Positions 38,991-47,033 of a stretch of 64,000 nt of DNA are shown here, one piece after another. How positions within the stretch are numbered: position 1 is the stretch's first letter; each line of letters opens with the position of its first letter. The notes beneath the pieces were generated by a model. It did no database searches, was not told the DNA's origin, and saw only the letters and a list, made by a program, of their open reading frames with translations. This DNA is from Streptomyces spororaveus (GTDB taxonomy: Bacteria > Actinomycetota > Actinomycetes > Streptomycetales > Streptomycetaceae): contig NZ_BNED01000005.1 of assembly GCF_016755875.1 (NCBI RefSeq), positions 5,718,001 through 5,782,000 of the forward strand. Direction: 5' to 3'. The position numbers were made by a program, and so were the translations under genes.

Positions 38991-40283
38991 TCAGTGGCCT
39001 CCGTCGTCGGTGAGCAGGTGGAACAGGTCGCGCGGTGATTCCTCGCCCTCCCAGGTGCGGGCGAGGGCCCCCACGGTGGAGAGCTCGCCGAGCAGCACGC
39101 CGCCGACGAGGCGGTCGCCCCGCAGGACGACCTTGCGGTAGGTGCGGCGGGTGGCGTCGGCGAGGCGGACCACGTCGTCGCCGGGCAGGGGGGTGGTCTC
39201 GCCGAAGGCGGCGAGGTCGAGGGGCCCGTTCCCGCCGGTGCCCTCGCCGGTGTCGAGGGTGAGGCGGGTGAGGGCGCGGGTGCCGGTGTACTGCGTGGGC
39301 TCGCCGGTGAGGAAGGCGGCCAGGGTGTCGGCCTGGTCCAGGGCGGGGCCCGCGAGGCCGTACACCTGGCCGGCGTGCTCGGCGCAGTCGCCGATGGCGT
39401 GGATGTGCGGGTCGCCGGTACGGAGCCGGTCGTCGACCACGATGCCCTTGCGGACCTCCAGCCCGGCGGCCCGGGCGAGGCCGGTGCGGGGGCGTACGCC
39501 GCAGGCGAGGACGACGAGGTCGGCGTCGAGCCGGTAGCCGTCGGCGAGCTCGACCCCCGTGACCTTGCGATGCCCCCGCGCGGCGCCGCTGCCGGGGCTG
39601 CGCCCCGGACCCCGCTCCTCACACGCCGCAGGGGCCGGACGCGCCGTCCCCAGGCCGCGGACCCGGCATTCCGTGTGGATCTCCACTCCGAGGTCGGTCA
39701 GGTGCGTGGCCAGCAGGGCGGAGGCCTCCGCGTCCAGTTGGCGCTCCATCAGGCGCTCGCCCTGCTGGGCCAGGACCACCTGCGCGCCGCGCACGGCGAG
39801 CGCCCGGGCCGCCGAGACGCCCAGCAGGCCCCCGCCGATCACCACCACGCGGACCCCGGGGCGTACGGCCGCCGAGAGCGCCAGGCAGTCGTCCATCGTG
39901 CGGAAGGCGTGCACGCCGTCCGGGAGTTCCCGCCCCTCGGGCTCGAACAGCCCGCGCAGCGGCGGGAGCACCGCGTTCGAGCCGGTGGCCAGCACCAGCG
40001 TGTCGTACCGCTCCACCGTGCCGTCGTCGCAGTGCACGGCCCGCTCCGCACGGTCCACGCGGACCGCCCGGACCCCGCGCCGCAGCGCCGGGCCGGGCGC
40101 CGGGAGGGCGGTCACCTCCGGCGCGTACCGGCCCGCGAGGACCTCGGCGAGCAGGACCCGGTTGTACGGCTCATGGGTCTCCTCGCCGAGGACGGTCACC
40201 GCCGCGGCCGGGCCGAGCCGCTGCGCGAGCCGCAGGCCCGCGAGGCCGCCGCCGATCACCACCACACGCTGTTCCGAGGTCAT
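38991..40283 (-). CDS. NirB-N-terminal-like FAD/NAD(P) oxidoreductase of the nitrite operon
   Basis: A 430-residue pyridine-nucleotide-disulfide-type flavoprotein (VVVIGGGLAGLRLAQRLG; LVLATGSNAVLPP; VVVIGGGLLGVSAARALAVR; HIHAIGDCAEHAG) with NirB-like C-terminal sequence but no Fe-S or siroheme domains. It probably supplies electrons to nitrite or nitrate reductase. Residues ~213-239 (GTARPAPAACEERGPGRSPG onward) are a Gly/Arg/Pro-rich insertion in the NAD(P)-binding half. It is encoded by a copy of the GC-rich dispersed repeat and interrupts a segment that normally joins HTECRVRG to TGVELADGY. First gene of the operon; the start is ATG 40283. Confidence 0.92.
   Translation of the reverse strand: MTSEQRVVVIGGGLAGLRLAQRLGPAAAVTVLGEETHEPYNRVLLAEVLAGRYAPEVTALPAPGPALRRGVRAVRVDRAERAVHCDDGTVERYDTLVLATGSNAVLPPLRGLFEPEGRELPDGVHAFRTMDDCLALSAAVRPGVRVVVIGGGLLGVSAARALAVRGAQVVLAQQGERLMERQLDAEASALLATHLTDLGVEIHTECRVRGLGTARPAPAACEERGPGRSPGSGAARGHRKVTGVELADGYRLDADLVVLACGVRPRTGLARAAGLEVRKGIVVDDRLRTGDPHIHAIGDCAEHAGQVYGLAGPALDQADTLAAFLTGEPTQYTGTRALTRLTLDTGEGTGGNGPLDLAAFGETTPLPGDDVVRLADATRRTYRKVVLRGDRLVGGVLLGELSTVGALARTWEGEESPRDLFHLLTDDGGH
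39594..39640. repeat. GC-rich dispersed repeat inserted in frame in a flavoprotein gene
   Basis: GGGGCTGCGCCCC stem, then CCGCTCCTCACACGCCGC and GGGGCCGGA, colinear with the tandem copies at 34071 and 34124. It lies within codons ~213-239 of the flavoprotein gene and keeps its reading frame open. Confidence 0.75.
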
Positions 40284-40305
40284 GCCATGAGCGTGCGCGG
40301 CCGCT

Positions 40306-40332
40306 GTTTCCCCACGACATCGCCTCTGTTAC
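40306..40332. promoter_or_regulatory. GlnR-like site of the nitrite reductase operon
   Basis: On the minus strand GTAAC is followed after exactly 17 bp by GAAAC, 23 to 49 bp upstream of the flavoprotein ATG. The 22-bp phasing equals that at nasA (52521-52547). GlnR sites are built from GTnAC and GAAAC half-sites at 11-bp steps; the middle half-site here is poor. Confidence 0.5.
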
Positions 40333-40362
40333 CCGGACGGAACGCCGACCTCAGCGCCCGGG

Positions 40363-40404
40363 TTAAGGGTCGGTGAGGCCTTCCTCAAGGCCGCCTTAAG
40401 GGTC
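40363..40404. promoter_or_regulatory. Direct repeats TTAAGGGTC, 33 bp apart
   Basis: TTAAGGGTC occurs at 40363-40371 and 40396-40404, three helical turns apart on one DNA face. The inverted repeat GGCCTT-CCTC-AAGGCC lies between them. The repeats end 36 bp before the ferric-reductase-like gene, a typical response-regulator layout. Confidence 0.45.
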
Positions 40405-40440
40405 ATCAGGGCCGCCACCTGCGGCCTTAGCGTGATCCGT

Positions 40441-41736
40441 ATGCGGAATGCGGTGGGGCGCGTGAGGGGCGGGATACTGGCCGGTGCGGGGGTGGTGACC
40501 CTGCTCTGGGCGGCGCAGGTACGGCCCTCGGCCCGCCCGGACGCGCTGTTCGCCACCGCCGCGCACCTGTCCGGACTGCTCGCCGGCTACGGGGTGCTGG
40601 TGCTGCTGTTCCTGATGGCCCGGGTACCCGCCGTCGAGCACGGGGTCGGCGCCGACCGGCTCGCCCGCTGGCACGCCTTCGGCGGCCGGTACGTCCTGCT
40701 GCTCGTCTTCGGGCACGGGCTCTTCGCCCTGCTCGGATACGCCGTGCACGAGGGAACCGACGTGGTCTCCGCCGCCTCGGAGCTGCTCGGTTACCCCGCG
40801 CTCGCCGCCGCCGCGGCCGGGACCGTCCTCCTGGCCGCGGTCGGTGTGACCTCCGCCCGGGCGGTACGCCGCCGGGTGCCGCACGAAACCTGGCGCGGGG
40901 TGCACCTGCTCGTCTACCTCGCCGCCGCCCTCGCCTTCGGGCACCAGCTCGCCGGGCCCGATCTGGCCGCGGCCGCCTGGTTCTGGGCGCTGGCCCACAC
41001 CGTGGTCGCCGTCCTGCTGGTCTGGTACCGGGCCGTCGTGCCCGTCCGGCAGGCCATGCGGCACGCGCTGCGGGTCGCGGACGTCCGGGTCGAGGGGCCC
41101 GGGGTGGTCTCCGTCGTCATGTACGGGCAGCACCTGGCGGAACTGCGCGCGGAGCCGGGCCAGTTCCTGCGCTGGCGGTTCCTCCAGCGGCGGCTGTGGC
41201 ACACGGCCCTGCCGTTCTCGCTGTCCGCGCCGGTCCGGGGCAACGCCCTGCGGATCACCGTGAAGGGGCTCGGCGGCCACTCCCGCCGGATCCGTCGGCT
41301 GCGCCCCGGGACGCGGGTGCTGGCCACCGGGCCGTTCGGCGCGCTCACCGCCGCCCGGCGGACCCGGCCCAAGGTGCTGCTGATCGCGGGCGGGGTCGGG
41401 ATCACCCCGATGCGGGCCCTGTTCGAGACGCTGCCCGGGGGCCCGGGGGACATCACCCTGCTCTACCGGGCCGGGGCCGAGGAGCACCTCGTGCTGCGGA
41501 CCGAGCTGGAGGCCATCGCCGCCGAGCGGCAGGCCGGTCTGCACTATCTGCTCGGGCCGTCCGACGCCGCCTACGATCCGCTGGCCCCGCAGGCGCTGGC
41601 CGCGCTGGTCCCGGACCTGGCCGAGCACGACGTGTACCTGTGCGGGCCGCCGGGGATGGCCGAGGCGACCCGGGCAGCGCTGCTGCGGGCCGGGGTGCCG
41701 GCCGGCCGTATCCATTCCGAGTGCTTCAGCTTCTGA
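40441..41736 (+). CDS. Ferric-reductase-like transmembrane flavoprotein
   Basis: A 431-residue membrane oxidoreductase. The N-terminal ~200 residues contain six hydrophobic helices of the ferric reductase/NOX cytochrome type, with haem-ligand candidates in RWHAFGGRYVLLLVFGHGLF and TWRGVHLLVYLAAALAFGHQ. The C-terminal half is a ferredoxin-NADP reductase module: FAD-binding LPFSLSAPVRG, NAD-binding LIAGGVGITPMRALFETL, VYLCGPPGM, and terminal ECFSF. It moves electrons from NAD(P)H across the membrane. The start is ATG 40441; GTG 40432 is an alternative. It is divergent from the nitrite operon and behind paired TTAAGGGTC repeats. Confidence 0.9.
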   Translation: MRNAVGRVRGGILAGAGVVTLLWAAQVRPSARPDALFATAAHLSGLLAGYGVLVLLFLMARVPAVEHGVGADRLARWHAFGGRYVLLLVFGHGLFALLGYAVHEGTDVVSAASELLGYPALAAAAAGTVLLAAVGVTSARAVRRRVPHETWRGVHLLVYLAAALAFGHQLAGPDLAAAAWFWALAHTVVAVLLVWYRAVVPVRQAMRHALRVADVRVEGPGVVSVVMYGQHLAELRAEPGQFLRWRFLQRRLWHTALPFSLSAPVRGNALRITVKGLGGHSRRIRRLRPGTRVLATGPFGALTAARRTRPKVLLIAGGVGITPMRALFETLPGGPGDITLLYRAGAEEHLVLRTELEAIAAERQAGLHYLLGPSDAAYDPLAPQALAALVPDLAEHDVYLCGPPGMAEATRAALLRAGVPAGRIHSECFSF

Positions 41737-41814
41737 GCCGCGTCCCCGCGTCTCCGCGTCCCCTGCCTTTCCTGCCTTCCCCGCGTTCCGCGTTCCCCGA
41801 GGAGTCACCGGCCC

Positions 41815-42105
41815 ATGCGTCACCCGCTGCACGTCGCCCTCTCCGTACCCGTCGGCGCCGAGGCTCCGGCGGTCGCGGCGGCCGGGGCCCGGCACCGCAA
41901 GCCGCGGCGCCCCTCGCCGGTACGGGCCGGGCTCGCCGTGCTGGCCCGCGTACCGCCCGCGCAGCGGCTGGCGGCGGGGCTGGGGGCGGCCAGTGTGCTG
42001 GCCGCGACCGTGCTGACGGGGGCCGTGGACCCGGCGGCTCCGGTGGCCCCGGACCGCGTGCCGGCCGGCCGAACCTCAACCTTTGCGCAACTTTCCGGGG
42101 ATTGA
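41815..42105 (+). CDS. Small membrane protein of unknown function
   Basis: A 96-residue protein (MRHPLHVALSVPVGAEAPAV) with one hydrophobic segment near residues 50-70 (AAGLGAASVLAATVLTGAV) preceded by a basic region (RHRKPRRPSP). The start is ATG 41815 with GAGGAG ten bases upstream. It follows the ferric-reductase-like gene by 78 bp. In related streptomycetes that position is often taken by an FMN-binding domain protein; no FMN-attachment motif is visible here. It could be an unrelated small protein or a shortened remnant. I do not recognise a family. Confidence 0.6.
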   Translation: MRHPLHVALSVPVGAEAPAVAAAGARHRKPRRPSPVRAGLAVLARVPPAQRLAAGLGAASVLAATVLTGAVDPAAPVAPDRVPAGRTSTFAQLSGD

Positions 42106-42141
42106 TGGTCACTGCACCCAACTGGTCCATAGGGTCGTGCC

Positions 42142-42918
42142 GTGCCTGACATATCAACGACCATGATCATCGTCCTGTGCGTGGCCGCGGCCGCGGCCGG
42201 CTGGATCGACGCGGTGGTGGGCGGCGGCGGCCTGCTGCTCCTGCCCGCGCTCCTCCTCGGCCTGCCGAACGCCCACCCCGCCACCGTCCTCGGTACCAAC
42301 AAGGCCGTGGCCATCGTCGGCACCGCCGGGGCGGCCGTCACGTACGCCCGGAAGGCCCCGGTGAACGTGAAGCTGGCCGTCCGCATCGGCCTGGCCGCGC
42401 TCGCCGGCTCGATGGGCGGTGCCGCGCTCGCGGGCGGCATCAGCAAGGACGCGCTCCGGCCGCTGATCATGGTGGTGCTCGTGATCGTCGCGGGCGTCGT
42501 GATCTTCAAGCCGGGCTTCGGCACCGCCCCGTCGGCCGCGCCCGTCAGCCGGCAGCGGGTGCTGCTCGCCATCGGGCTCGCGGGCCTCGGCATCGGCTTC
42601 TACGACGGCCTCATCGGGCCCGGCACCGGCACCTTCCTGGTGCTCGCCCTCACGGCTCTGCTCCACCTCGACCTGGTCACCGCATCCGCCACCGCCAAGA
42701 TCGTGAACTGCTGCACCAACGCCGGAGCGCTCGCGATGTTCGCCTACCAGGGCATGGTGCTGTGGCAGCTGGCCGCGCTGATGGCGGTGTTCAACCTGGC
42801 CGGCGGCATGATCGGTGCCGGTATGGCGCTCAAGAAGGGCAGCGGCTTCGTCCGCGGCGTGCTGCTGACGGTGGTGGGCGCGCTGGTGCTCAAGCTCGGC
42901 TTCGAACAGTGGGGCTGA
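42142..42918 (+). CDS. TauE/SafE family sulfite/sulfonate exporter-like protein
   Basis: A 258-residue permease with eight predicted helices in two halves, the TauE/SafE (DUF81) fold. Each half starts with a conserved loop: WIDAVVGGGGLLLLPALLLG and the second FYDGLIGPGTGTFLVLALTA, then SATAKIVNCCTNAGAL. Family members export sulfoacetate, sulfite or related anions; the substrate is unknown. The start is GTG 42142. It follows the small membrane protein by ~36 bp and ends 18 bp from the convergent sortase gene. Confidence 0.9.
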   Translation: MPDISTTMIIVLCVAAAAAGWIDAVVGGGGLLLLPALLLGLPNAHPATVLGTNKAVAIVGTAGAAVTYARKAPVNVKLAVRIGLAALAGSMGGAALAGGISKDALRPLIMVVLVIVAGVVIFKPGFGTAPSAAPVSRQRVLLAIGLAGLGIGFYDGLIGPGTGTFLVLALTALLHLDLVTASATAKIVNCCTNAGALAMFAYQGMVLWQLAALMAVFNLAGGMIGAGMALKKGSGFVRGVLLTVVGALVLKLGFEQWG

Positions 42919-42936
42919 CCCGCCCGGAGACACCCC

Positions 42937-43665
42937 CTAGTACGTCCCGGTGAGGTGCGCGAAGACGACCACGTTGCCGCGGTAGCCCGTGCGCGGCGAG
43001 AAGCCGCCGCCGCAGGTGATCACGCGCAGCTCGGCGCGCGCCGAAGGCCCGTACACGCGGGTGTCGGGGAAGGCCTTGGCGTCGTACACCTCCACCGCGT
43101 GGACCGTGAACACCGCCGTACGGCCGTCCGCGCGCGGGACCTCGATGGAGGCCCCGCGGCGCAGCGCGCCCAGGTGGTAGAAGACCCCCGGCCCGGCGGC
43201 GTCGTCCACGTGCCCGGCGATGACGGCGGTGCCGGTGGCGCCCGGGGTGGTGCCGTCGCGGTACCAGCCGGCCAGGTCCCGCCGGTCGGGCGGCGGTACT
43301 TCGAGGCTGCCGCGCGCGTCGAGTCCGAGTCCGGTCAGCGGGGCGTCGACCCGGATGGAGGGGATCCGGATCCGGGCCGGCGGGGAACCGGGGAGCGGGG
43401 CGATACCAGGGCCCACCACGCCGGCGGCGGTCAGCGACTCGGCGGGGGAGGGCAGCGGCGGTCCGACGGGTTCGCGTGAACCGCTGGTCACGAGCCAGAT
43501 GCCGACGCAGGCGGCGAGCGCGACGAGTCCGCCGTGACGGGCGGTGGGGGTGCGGACGGCCCGGTTCCCCGCCCGCCCGGGGCGCGCTCCGGAACCGGGG
43601 CGGTCGCCGTCGGTGGGCCGGGGCCACAGGTCACGGCCCCGCTCGCCACCGGAATCGCCACCCAT
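42937..43665 (-). CDS. Class F sortase
   Basis: A 242-residue membrane-anchored transpeptidase. After a basic, disordered N-terminus there is one TM helix (GLVALAACVGIWLVTSG), then the sortase barrel: IRIPSIRVDAPLTGLGLD, the catalytic His in AVIAGHVDDAAGPGVFYHLG, the Cys in LRVITCGGGFSPRTG and the Arg in TGYRGNVVVFAHL. The compact domain and GHVDD sequence fit the actinobacterial class F group. It follows a secreted protein gene (43795-44337) on the same strand, its probable partner or substrate. Confidence 0.92.
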   Translation of the reverse strand: MGGDSGGERGRDLWPRPTDGDRPGSGARPGRAGNRAVRTPTARHGGLVALAACVGIWLVTSGSREPVGPPLPSPAESLTAAGVVGPGIAPLPGSPPARIRIPSIRVDAPLTGLGLDARGSLEVPPPDRRDLAGWYRDGTTPGATGTAVIAGHVDDAAGPGVFYHLGALRRGASIEVPRADGRTAVFTVHAVEVYDAKAFPDTRVYGPSARAELRVITCGGGFSPRTGYRGNVVVFAHLTGTY

Positions 43666-43699
43666 GCGTACCCCCTCCGCTTCGTTCCGGGGTGAGTGG

Positions 43700-43748
43700 C
43701 CGTCGCCCGGCCCCGCGAACGGGGGGGACCTCGCGGGGCGGGCGACGG
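43700..43748 (-). terminator. Hairpin between the secreted protein and sortase genes
   Basis: CCGTCGCCCGGCCCCGCGA (43700-43718) pairs with TCGCGGGGCGGGCGACGG (43731-43748), imperfect by one bulge. It may lower sortase expression relative to the upstream gene. Confidence 0.55.
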
Positions 43749-43794
43749 GGGACGGTACCGGTCGGACCGCGGCCGGAGCCGCGGTGGGCGTCCG

Positions 43795-44337
43795 TCAGCT
43801 CCGCGTGCCGCTCGCCCGGCGACGCAGGAGCCAGGTACCGCCGACGGCGGCAGCGGCCAGTACGGCCACCCCCGCCGCGATCTTGGCGGGGTCGGTGGTG
43901 GTGGTCGTGCCACCGCCCACCCCGGTGTTGACGTGGCCCTGCGGGCCGCGCTCGGTGACGGTCAGATTGCCGGTGGCGAACTTGCCGTTCGCGCAGGTCG
44001 CGCCGATGCCGTAGGTGCCGCCACGGGTGCCGTGGGCGATCTGGAACTGCCCCACGACCACCTCCTTGTGGGTGCCCGGGACCAGCTTGAACCGGCCGCC
44101 GCCGACCGTGGTGGCATCGCCGTCCGCGTGGCTGCCGCTGCCGCAGGCGGTGGTGTTCACGGTGACGGTGGCACCCGGGGCCGCGGACTTGGGCCACACC
44201 TCCAGCGCTGCGAAGTCCCCGGGTGCGAAGCCCACCACGCCGAGGTCCGCGGCGGCCATCGCGCCGGCGACCGGCCCGGTGAACGCGGCGGCGGTCAGCG
44301 CGGTCGCGGTCAGCAGGTGTGCGGTACGTCGGCGCAT
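43795..44337 (-). CDS. Secreted protein with C-terminal membrane anchor, sortase-linked
   Basis: A 180-residue exported protein with a signal peptide (MRRRTAHLLTATALTAAAFT, cleavage near AMAAAD). A beta-rich middle carries a GATVTVNTTACGSGSHADGD and GTYGIGATCANGKF cysteine pair that may form a disulfide. A Thr-rich linker leads to a C-terminal helix (IAAGVAVLAAAAVGGTWLLR) and a basic tail. The tail layout looks like a sortase substrate, but no LPxTG-like pentapeptide is apparent before the helix. The start is ATG 44337 with AGGAGAG. It is transcribed into the class F sortase gene. Confidence 0.82.
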   Translation of the reverse strand: MRRRTAHLLTATALTAAAFTGPVAGAMAAADLGVVGFAPGDFAALEVWPKSAAPGATVTVNTTACGSGSHADGDATTVGGGRFKLVPGTHKEVVVGQFQIAHGTRGGTYGIGATCANGKFATGNLTVTERGPQGHVNTGVGGGTTTTTDPAKIAAGVAVLAAAAVGGTWLLRRRASGTRS

Positions 44338-44619
44338 GGGGACTCTCCTGGAGACACGGGGTCGTGTTTCCGAGGAAACCCGGACCGCCCGCCAGGCGCC
44401 TGCTGATGTCCCGTCAGGTACGCCTTCCCGTACCCCGCCCGCGGAACGTCCACGCAGGTCAACACATGTGCCGCGGCCATCGGAGCGTCCCGCGCCGTCC
44501 GGGTGACGCCGACCGCCCGCGAGGCCGTGCACCAGCGGTGCGTACGGTGGTGGAGCGCGGGAGGGCCGGGGCTCGCGGCCCGGCCCGCGTACCGCCGCGC
44601 CACATCCCAGGGAGGCCCC

Positions 44620-45066
44620 GTGACATCGGTCGAACGGCTACCGGACCCGAGCGATCCGCTCCCGTTCTTCGTCTACGGGACCCTGCGCCCGGGCGAGGTC
44701 AACCACGACCTCTTCCTGCGCGGCCGCACGGCCTCGGAGGAGCCGGCCGTCCTCCCGGACGCGGCGCTCTACGACGGCCCCGGCTACCCGTACGCGGTCC
44801 ACCGCCCCGGCACGGCGGTGGTCGGCGAGCTGATCACGGCGGCGCCGGGCGCGTACGGGAGGCTGCTGGCCGCGCTGGACCGGCTGGAGGAGTACGGGGG
44901 CCCGGGCCTCCCGGGGAACATGTACGACCGGATCGCCCGCCCGGCCCTGCGCCCCGACGGCACCACGGTGCGCGCCTGGGTCTATCTGGCGGCCCCGCTG
45001 ATAGCCCGTGACCTGCGGGAATCAGGCCGGGAGATCCCCGGCGGCGACTGGTTCGCGCGCCACTGA
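44620..45066 (+). CDS. Gamma-glutamylcyclotransferase family protein
   Basis: A 148-residue GGCT/AIG2-like protein. The hallmark FFVYGTLRPGEVNHDLF opens the barrel; VLPDAALYDGPGYPYAVHRP follows, and the catalytic-Glu region is DRLEEYGGPGLPG, with VRAWVYLAA at the end. Members release 5-oxoproline from gamma-glutamyl amines or act on related adducts; the substrate is unassigned. The start is GTG 44620 behind GGGAGG. It converges on dnaG with a 7-bp gap. Confidence 0.92.
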   Translation: MTSVERLPDPSDPLPFFVYGTLRPGEVNHDLFLRGRTASEEPAVLPDAALYDGPGYPYAVHRPGTAVVGELITAAPGAYGRLLAALDRLEEYGGPGLPGNMYDRIARPALRPDGTTVRAWVYLAAPLIARDLRESGREIPGGDWFARH

Positions 45067-45073
45067 GCCGCGG

Positions 45074-46999
45074 CTACAGACCCTCCGCGCCGCGGTTGCG
45101 CAGCCGCTGGCCGTACTGCTGGAGCACCCACAGCTCCTCCTGGACGGCGGCCAGTTGTTCCGGCGGGGCCTGCGGGCCCAGCCGCGACAGCGTGCCCTGG
45201 ATCTCGTGGACCCGGCGGTCGACGGCGCGCAGCCGCACCTGGACCAGCTGGACCCCCGCGTACATCTCGTCCACCGTCTTCGCGTGGATGGCCTCGACCG
45301 CCAGCTCCGTGACGAGCGAGCGCACGGTGTCGTTCGGGGCGGCCGCGCGGACGCGGGCCAGGTAGTCCTCCGCGCCGAGCGAGGCACCGCCCGCGTCCAG
45401 GATCGCCTGGCGCACGGCCGCGTAGGGCGGGGCGGTGAACTCGTCCATGCCGTACGCGTCGAAGGTCGGGGAGACCAGGGCGGGCCGCTGGAGGGCGAGC
45501 TTCAGCAGCTCGCGCTCGGTGCGGTGGGCCGGACTGCGCAGGTTCAGCGCGGGGCCGCCGGCCGGCTGGGCGGCGGGGGCGGGGACGTCCTCGTAGGACG
45601 GGCGGCCGCGCTGCGGCTTCCCGCCCGGCCGGCCGCCCTGGGGTCCGTCGCCCTGGCCGCGCTCGCGGGCCCAGCGGGCCAGCTGCGCGACCCGCTTGAC
45701 CACGAACTGCTCGTCGCGGATGCCCAGCATGCCCGCCAGCTGGACGGCCGACTCGTGCTGGATCGCGATGTTCTTGATGTTGGCGACGACGGGAGCGGCC
45801 TCGTCCAGGGCGGCCGCCCGGCCCGCCGGGTTCTCCAGGTTGTGCCGGGCCACGATGTGCCGCAGCGCGAACTCGAACAGCGGCGTGCGGGCCTCCACCA
45901 GGCCGGACACGGCCGCGTCGCCCTGTGCGAGGCGCAGGTCGCAGGGGTCCATGCCGCCGGGGGCGATGGTGATCGAGGTCTCCGCGGCGAACTTCTGGTC
46001 GTCCTCGAAGGCCCGCAGCGCGGCCTTCTGCCCGGCCGCGTCCCCGTCGAAGGTGAAGATCACCTCGGCGGTGGCGTTGTCCATCAGCAGCCGGCGCAGG
46101 ATCTTGATGTGGTCCCCGCCGAAGGCGGTGCCACAGGTCGCGATCGCGGTGGTGACCCCGGCCATGTGGCAGGCCATCACGTCGGTGTAGCCCTCGACGA
46201 CCACGGCCCGGGAGGTCTTCGCGATCTCCTTCTTGGCCAGGTCGATGCCGTACAGCACCTGGGACTTCTTGTAGATCGCGGTCTCGGGCGTGTTCAGGTA
46301 CTTCGGGCCGTTGTCGTCGTCGCGCAGCTTGCGCGCGCCGAAGCCGACCACCTCGCCGCTGATGTCGCGGATGGGCCACATCAGACGGCCGCGGAACCGG
46401 TCGATCGGCTTGCCGCTGCGGCTGTCCTGGGCGAGCCCGGAGGTGATGAGCTCCTTGTCGGTGAAGCCCTTGCCGCGCAGGAAGCGGGTCAGGTGGTCCC
46501 ACCCGGCCGGGCTGTAGCCCACGCTGAAGTGCGCGGCCGCGGCCTGGTCGAAGCCGCGCTCGGCCAGGAACTTGCGGCCGATCTCCGCCTCGGGGCTGTC
46601 CAGCTGGTCGACGTAGAACTGGGCCGCGGCCCGGTGTGCCTCGACCAGCCGGATGCGGTCACCGCGGCCGCTGGTGCCGGCGGTGTAGCCGCCCTCCTCG
46701 TACCGCAGGGTGATCCCGGCCAGGCCGGCCAGGCGCTCGACCGCCTCCGAGAAGGACAGGTGGTCGATCTTCATGACGAAGTCGAGGGTGTCCCCGCCCG
46801 CCTGGCAGCCGAAGCAGTGGTAGAGCCCCTTGCTCGGGCTGACCTGGAAGGAGGGGGACTTCTCGTCGTGGAAGGGGCACAGGCCCTTGAGGTTGCCGCC
46901 GCCCGCGTTGCGCAGCTGGAGGTACTCGGAGACCACGGCGTCGATCGGGACCGCGTCCCGTACCGCCTTCACGTCGTCGTCATTGATCCGTCCTGCCAC
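45074..46999 (-). CDS. dnaG: DNA primase DnaG
   Basis: A 641-residue replication primase making RNA primers at the fork. The N-terminal CHC2 zinc finger has Cys41, His44, Cys62 and Cys65 (LKGLCPFHDEKSP; YHCFGCQ). The catalytic core has the RNAP-basic motif FRGRLMWPIRD and TOPRIM motifs VVVEGYTDVMACH and FTFDGDAAGQKA. A C-terminal helical DnaB-interaction domain ends with EELWVLQQYGQRLR. It starts at GTG 46999. It lies downstream of dgt and a flavoprotein gene on the same strand (34-bp gap), a conserved streptomycete arrangement. Confidence 0.97.
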   Translation of the reverse strand: MAGRINDDDVKAVRDAVPIDAVVSEYLQLRNAGGGNLKGLCPFHDEKSPSFQVSPSKGLYHCFGCQAGGDTLDFVMKIDHLSFSEAVERLAGLAGITLRYEEGGYTAGTSGRGDRIRLVEAHRAAAQFYVDQLDSPEAEIGRKFLAERGFDQAAAAHFSVGYSPAGWDHLTRFLRGKGFTDKELITSGLAQDSRSGKPIDRFRGRLMWPIRDISGEVVGFGARKLRDDDNGPKYLNTPETAIYKKSQVLYGIDLAKKEIAKTSRAVVVEGYTDVMACHMAGVTTAIATCGTAFGGDHIKILRRLLMDNATAEVIFTFDGDAAGQKAALRAFEDDQKFAAETSITIAPGGMDPCDLRLAQGDAAVSGLVEARTPLFEFALRHIVARHNLENPAGRAAALDEAAPVVANIKNIAIQHESAVQLAGMLGIRDEQFVVKRVAQLARWARERGQGDGPQGGRPGGKPQRGRPSYEDVPAPAAQPAGGPALNLRSPAHRTERELLKLALQRPALVSPTFDAYGMDEFTAPPYAAVRQAILDAGGASLGAEDYLARVRAAAPNDTVRSLVTELAVEAIHAKTVDEMYAGVQLVQVRLRAVDRRVHEIQGTLSRLGPQAPPEQLAAVQEELWVLQQYGQRLRNRGAEGL

Positions 47000-47033
47000 C
47001 CGTGAAGTCTACGGCCGGTCGCCGGCGAAACCG

